Assembly: GCA_003230355.1 (NCBI GenBank)
Contig: QIDD01000027.1
Coordinates: forward strand, 1 to 9,634
Direction: 5' to 3'
Source: Methanobacteriota archaeon
GTDB lineage: Archaea; Hydrothermarchaeota; Hydrothermarchaeia; Hydrothermarchaeales; SZUA-236
DNA: 9,634 bases
Part shown: positions 5,287-9,634 of the stretch, one piece after another
How the letters are laid out: each line of letters opens with the position of its first letter
Position numbering within the stretch: position 1 is the first letter of the stretch
Notes under the pieces: generated by a model
The model's database searches: none
Seen by the model: only the letters and a program-made list of their open reading frames with translations
Told to the model about the DNA's origin: nothing
Program-made: the position numbers and the translations under genes

Positions 5287-5302
5287 TTTTTTCATGAAAA
5301 AA
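5287..5302. promoter_or_regulatory. 16-bp perfect palindrome over the arsR start, candidate operator
   Basis: TTTTTTCATGAAAAAA is its own reverse complement and is centred on the ATG of arsR, right at the predicted transcription start. ArsR-family repressors bind AT-rich dyads at or near their own promoters, so this is a plausible autoregulatory operator. Half of it, however, is simply Met-Lys-Lys coding sequence next to a T run, so chance cannot be excluded. Confidence 0.35.
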
Positions 5303-5650
5303 TATATTAACCTCTCAGAGATAGAAAAAGGCATGGACCCCTGCCGGCCTACACTCAAAATCAATGAAAAGGAAACATTCAACGAAAAAGAAATCATATC
5401 AATCGTGAAAAAAACAAACGCCCTGGCAAACCCCATCAGAATCAAGATAATAAAACTACTTTTAATTAACCCGGAGCTCTGCGTCTGCGAAATTGAAAAG
5501 GCACTGCAGCTCAAACAATCCAAGGTCTCATATCATCTGGCGCTGCTTGTAAACGGCGGATTCATCGGCAGACGTCAAAGCGGCCCCTGGTCCTATTACA
5601 CGCTAAATCACAATGCCTCAGCAATACTCCAGCTATTCGACATCACCTAA
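5294..5650 (+). CDS. arsR: ArsR/SmtB-family winged-helix repressor with CVC metal site
   Basis: The 118-residue protein has a helix-turn-helix core: NALANPIRIKIIKLLL (43-56), ELCVCEIEKALQLKQSKVSYHLALLVNGGFIGRR (61-94) and the wing QSGPWSYYTLN. The E-L-C-V-C segment (Cys63, Cys65) matches the alpha-3 arsenite/antimonite site of classical ArsR. The third cysteine of the E. coli site (CVCDLC) is replaced by Glu68; Cys17 in the N-terminal extension (MDPCRP) could be the third ligand, which is inference. Such proteins bind operator DNA as dimers and leave it on metal binding. No arsenite pump, reductase or methylase is next to it, so the target may be itself, the downstream rimI, or a distant locus. 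rimI follows 10 nt after the stop, indicating an operon. Confidence 0.88.
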   Translation: MKKYINLSEIEKGMDPCRPTLKINEKETFNEKEIISIVKKTNALANPIRIKIIKLLLINPELCVCEIEKALQLKQSKVSYHLALLVNGGFIGRRQSGPWSYYTLNHNASAILQLFDIT

Positions 5651-5660
5651 AGTGAGCGCC

Positions 5661-6095
5661 ATGATCAGGCACGCAACAGCAGGGGACATCCCCAGAATAG
5701 TGCGAATCGAATCCCAATCATTCAAAGACCCCTATTCACCGCTGCTATTAATGAACCTGCTCTCACTCTACCCAACAGGCTTTCTCCTAGCCGAAACACA
5801 TCAGGGGATACTAGGTTATACAATACTACGCATAATCGGCGGGAAAGGGCATATAATAGGGCTTGCAACAGATGAAAAAGTCAGGGGAAAAGGGGTGGGA
5901 AGCCAGCTGCTGAAAAAGGCATTGGAATATTTCAAAACCAGGTCAGCACAGGGCGCGTGGCTCGAAGTGCGCGTCTCAAACAAATCGGCGCAAAAATTCT
6001 ATGAAAAACGAGGCTTTCAACCCCTGCGAATAATAAAAGGATACTACGGTGACAGAGAAGACGCGCTCCTGCTCTATCACAGCCTCTCACCGTAA
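5661..6095 (+). CDS. rimI: RimI-like ribosomal-protein/N-terminal GNAT acetyltransferase
   Basis: From ATG 5661 the protein has 144 residues, the usual length for RimI/Naa10-like enzymes. It is one GNAT domain: MIRHATAGDIPRIVRIE at the start, acetyl-CoA pyrophosphate loop VRGKGVGSQLL (R75-GKGVG), LEVRVSNKSAQKFYEKRGF (101-119), and YYGDREDALLLYH (128-140), a RimI-type ending. Family knowledge: archaeal members acetylate protein N-termini, including the alanine of ribosomal proteins, after methionine removal. An in-frame ATG at 5613 would add 16 residues inside arsR; I prefer 5661 because GTGA sits 5 nt before it and the domain begins there. It is the second gene of an arsR-rimI unit and overlaps the 3' end of the converging UPF0058 gene by 9 bp. 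Confidence 0.85.
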   Translation: MIRHATAGDIPRIVRIESQSFKDPYSPLLLMNLLSLYPTGFLLAETHQGILGYTILRIIGGKGHIIGLATDEKVRGKGVGSQLLKKALEYFKTRSAQGAWLEVRVSNKSAQKFYEKRGFQPLRIIKGYYGDREDALLLYHSLSP

Positions 6096-6365
6096 CTCGC
6101 GCCTGCCCCGCTCCAAAAGACGATTCAACCGCTGCGAAAGTGTTTCTGGAACAAGGTCACTGTTCTCAGCAAGAGCAAAGGAAATACCGGATGCAAGAGC
6201 AAGCACGGCAAACTTGTGCTCAGCCTTGGTTTTATGGATGTGATGAGGGCTCAAATCCATTGCCAAGTACTCCTTAAAATAGGACTCAGGAGCCCCATTT
6301 TCAAGGAGAAACCTCATGAGGCACAAAAGGAGATGATGAAGTTGGAGCAGTTCATCCTTATACAT
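6087..6365 (-). CDS. UPF0058 family protein
   Basis: The product has about 92 residues from ATG 6365 (MYKDELLQLHHLLLCLMRFL). The pattern K-D-E-L-x-Q-L-H at the start, then the FKEYLAMDLSPHHIHKTKAEHKFAVLALASGIS core (about 31-63), is characteristic of the archaeal UPF0058 family, which is short and helical and whose function is unknown. The HIHKTKAEHK segment, rich in His and Lys, is the conserved signature. A GTG at 6368 would add one residue. The gene follows dnaG by 13 nt on the same strand, so it is probably cotranscribed with it. The C-terminus is basic and its last 9 bp overlap the rimI 3' end. Confidence 0.82.
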   Translation of the reverse strand: MYKDELLQLHHLLLCLMRFLLENGAPESYFKEYLAMDLSPHHIHKTKAEHKFAVLALASGISFALAENSDLVPETLSQRLNRLLERGRRELR

Positions 6366-6378
6366 CACACCACTATCA

Positions 6379-7656
6379 TTAAGCTCCTATGTCGCTTGCA
6401 GTTAAAAGCTTTATCTCAGCTGGCTTTTTCACGATATTTCCTATCTTCGCGCCGATAAGATAACCAACAGTCTTTTTGCTTGATATCTCCACGAGCCGCT
6501 GGGTTATCACACCGTCAAAGATTACGACAGAAACGTTCTCCTTAGAGTTCTGAAGCGCAGAGGCAAGATCACGCACCGCCACTTCCTTAATTATGTTTGA
6601 CTCCTCATCAAGCAAATAGGCTTTAAAGGTCCCGGACAAATCTTTGAATAGACTTTTAAATATCTCAGCTTTTCCGTTCTTTTTCTCAGGAGCAGGCTGC
6701 GGGGTCTGCTGAACAGGCTGCCTCGTCTCAGGCGTAGGCTTCTCAACTGCAGGGGAGTGCGGCTTTTTAGAAATGCCACCCTTCTTTTCAGGCGCAGGCC
6801 TTCTGCTGGATTGCTCGGATTTTTTATTTGAAGCGCCCACAACCTGTTCAGCCGGAACCTTGTTTCGAAGAGCCTTGAATAACTCCTTCTTTGTAAGGTC
6901 CTCAACCTCTTTACCATTCGGAGCGCGGGCAATAAAGTCCAGATCCGCAAGCTGGCTCAACTCTTTTATTATGAGATCACCGCCTCTGTCACCATCCACA
7001 AAAACAGTGGTAGTCTTCTTAACGATGAGATCAACTATCCCCTTAGGGATGTTTGTGCCCTCAACGGCAATCGCGTTTTTAATTCCATGTTTAAGCAGTG
7101 AGAGCACATCGGCTCGGCCTTCAACAACGATTATAGCGTCAGAGTTGTCGATATGTGGACCTGCGGGAAGCTTGCCAGGGCCATAGGCCTTTATCTCGCT
7201 CTGCCGAAGTGTTCGGTCCACTTCCTCGGTTATCTCCATCGTGTCAGGCGTTATCTCTTCAACCATTGTTACAAGAATTTCCCTTGCCCGATCCACGATC
7301 TGCTTTCTCTTTGAAATCCTTACATCCTCTATCTTTGTAACTGCGACTTTGGACTCACAGGGTCCGACCTGCTCGATTGTTTCAAGACTTGCTGCAAGAA
7401 TTGCTGTTTCTACTTTATCAAGACTTGAAGGGATCATTATCGTCCCGTCGGTCTTCCCTGCCTTTGATGCAATGTTTACCTCGATTCTGCCGATCCGACC
7501 GGTCCTCTGAAGCTCTCTCAAGTCCAAGTCCGGGCCTAGCAGTCCCTCGGTCTGCCCAAAAATCGCGCCCACAACATCTGGTTTTTCCACGATCCCGCTT
7601 GCAGAAACCTTTGAATGAATAACGTACTTTGCTGTTCCAATATCAACTTTTGCCAT
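6379..7656 (-). CDS. dnaG: Archaeal DnaG-type primase (TOPRIM), exosome-associated
   Basis: The 425-residue protein begins MAKVDIGTAKYVIHSKVSASG, the conserved archaeal DnaG start. An N-terminal domain (1-170) contains IFGQTEGLLG and the RTGRIGRIEV segment. The TOPRIM domain (about 171-250) has the metal-binding Glu179 in IIVVEGRADVL and Asp221-x-Asp223 in FVDGDRGGD. A Lys/Pro/Gln-rich, probably disordered linker (about 277-328) joins a C-terminal domain (330-425). Family knowledge: archaeal DnaG has weak primase activity in vitro and is a stable subunit of the RNA exosome, where its N-terminal domain contacts Csl4 and helps recruit poly(A). Which role dominates here is not shown by sequence. 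It has an unusually strong Shine-Dalgarno and its own promoter; UPF0058 follows. Confidence 0.93.
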   Translation of the reverse strand: MAKVDIGTAKYVIHSKVSASGIVEKPDVVGAIFGQTEGLLGPDLDLRELQRTGRIGRIEVNIASKAGKTDGTIMIPSSLDKVETAILAASLETIEQVGPCESKVAVTKIEDVRISKRKQIVDRAREILVTMVEEITPDTMEITEEVDRTLRQSEIKAYGPGKLPAGPHIDNSDAIIVVEGRADVLSLLKHGIKNAIAVEGTNIPKGIVDLIVKKTTTVFVDGDRGGDLIIKELSQLADLDFIARAPNGKEVEDLTKKELFKALRNKVPAEQVVGASNKKSEQSSRRPAPEKKGGISKKPHSPAVEKPTPETRQPVQQTPQPAPEKKNGKAEIFKSLFKDLSGTFKAYLLDEESNIIKEVAVRDLASALQNSKENVSVVIFDGVITQRLVEISSKKTVGYLIGAKIGNIVKKPAEIKLLTASDIGA

Positions 7657-7664
7657 ATGATTAA

Positions 7665-7671
7665 CCTCCTT
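7665..7671 (-). promoter_or_regulatory. Strong Shine-Dalgarno of dnaG
   Basis: Minus-strand AAGGAGG, continuing into T, lies 8 nt before ATG 7656. It is a full-length anti-SD complement, stronger than anything before the other genes here, most of which look leaderless or weakly led. It fixes the dnaG start. Confidence 0.8.
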
Positions 7672-7720
7672 AGTGATGCCCCCATAAAATCAGCGTTCGA
7701 TGCAAATATGTATGTTTTAG

Positions 7721-7730
7721 TTATTATATG
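7721..7730 (-). promoter_or_regulatory. TATA-like box of dnaG
   Basis: Minus-strand CATATAATAA is centred near 7726, predicting a start near 7699 and a leader of about 40 nt that includes the AAGGAGG Shine-Dalgarno. It suggests dnaG-UPF0058 is transcribed separately from tpiA-gap-TOPRIM. Confidence 0.5.
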
Positions 7731-7792
7731 ATTATCTGTGTTACAATTTTTATCAATTTGATTCTTTTCCTTTGCACCTGATGATTATGAGA

Positions 7793-9634
<1,842 letters not shown>

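Larger units (their letters stand above)
7657..7792. other. 136-nt spacer with the dnaG promoter
   Basis: This is the AT-rich gap between the TOPRIM gene and dnaG, both on the minus strand. It holds the dnaG TATA box and leader. No further ORF, tRNA or stable hairpin was found. A TGATGA followed by CTGA on the plus strand looks superficially like C/D boxes but is too short for a guide RNA. Confidence 0.4.

Noticed and set aside
5613..5660. Longer RimI start within arsR
   Set aside because: The GNAT domain begins at MIRHATAGD (5661), which has a GTGA ribosome-binding element; the added residues are arsR read in another frame.
6773..7186. 137-codon plus-strand ORF opposite dnaG
   Set aside because: It is antisense to a strongly conserved gene, rich in Ser/Pro/Leu as expected for a shadow frame, with no promoter or recognisable domain.

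Overview
The window looks like a chromosomal segment of a euryarchaeal-type archaeon. The evidence is gene content: an archaeal DnaG-type TOPRIM primase, an archaeal-type triosephosphate isomerase, UPF0058 and UPF0292 family proteins and a stand-alone EF-Tu domain-2-like protein. Many genes also have an AT-rich TATA-like box centred about 25-30 nt upstream of a start codon with no leader, the usual archaeal arrangement. I cannot place the organism more precisely. No tRNA, rRNA, CRISPR array, transposase or phage gene was seen.

Left part (1-2950). The 3' end of a thioredoxin-reductase-like flavoprotein abuts, tail to tail with no spacer, an AT-rich orphan gene of unknown family carrying a HEPN-like R-x4-H motif. 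Next come a probable 43-residue membrane microprotein (1313-1444), a small 2[4Fe-4S] ferredoxin, a two-TM PAS protein with a Cys cluster but no kinase domain, and, across a hairpin terminator, a three-TM coiled-coil protein of unknown function.

Middle part (2950-6370). Genes alternate in strand, mostly with their own promoter: queH (epoxyqueuosine reductase family), an EVE/PUA-like protein, an SPL-family radical SAM protein, an EF-Tu domain-2-like protein, an arsR-rimI pair and UPF0058. Convergent tails here touch, nearly touch or overlap: 8 bp for queH/EVE, 3 nt gap for radical SAM/EF-like, 9 bp for rimI/UPF0058.

Right part (6087-9634), all on the minus strand. One group is tpiA - gap - a TOPRIM protein of UPF0292 type; gap and TOPRIM share a 4-nt ATGA overlap. 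After a 136-nt spacer with a promoter and a strong Shine-Dalgarno comes dnaG followed by UPF0058. tpiA and gap encode consecutive steps of lower glycolysis/gluconeogenesis. DnaG is known in archaea as a primase-like protein and exosome subunit.

The sharpest observation is that gap (class I, bacterial-type glyceraldehyde-3-phosphate dehydrogenase) is frameshifted by an exact 8-bp tandem duplication, TCACCGCT twice on the coding strand (8812-8827). Removing one copy restores a normal 331-residue enzyme. Other points worth a second look are the Rx4H orphan, the microprotein, QueH in an archaeon, the kinase-less PAS protein and a 16-bp palindrome over the arsR start codon. I did not find a convincing new multi-gene system.
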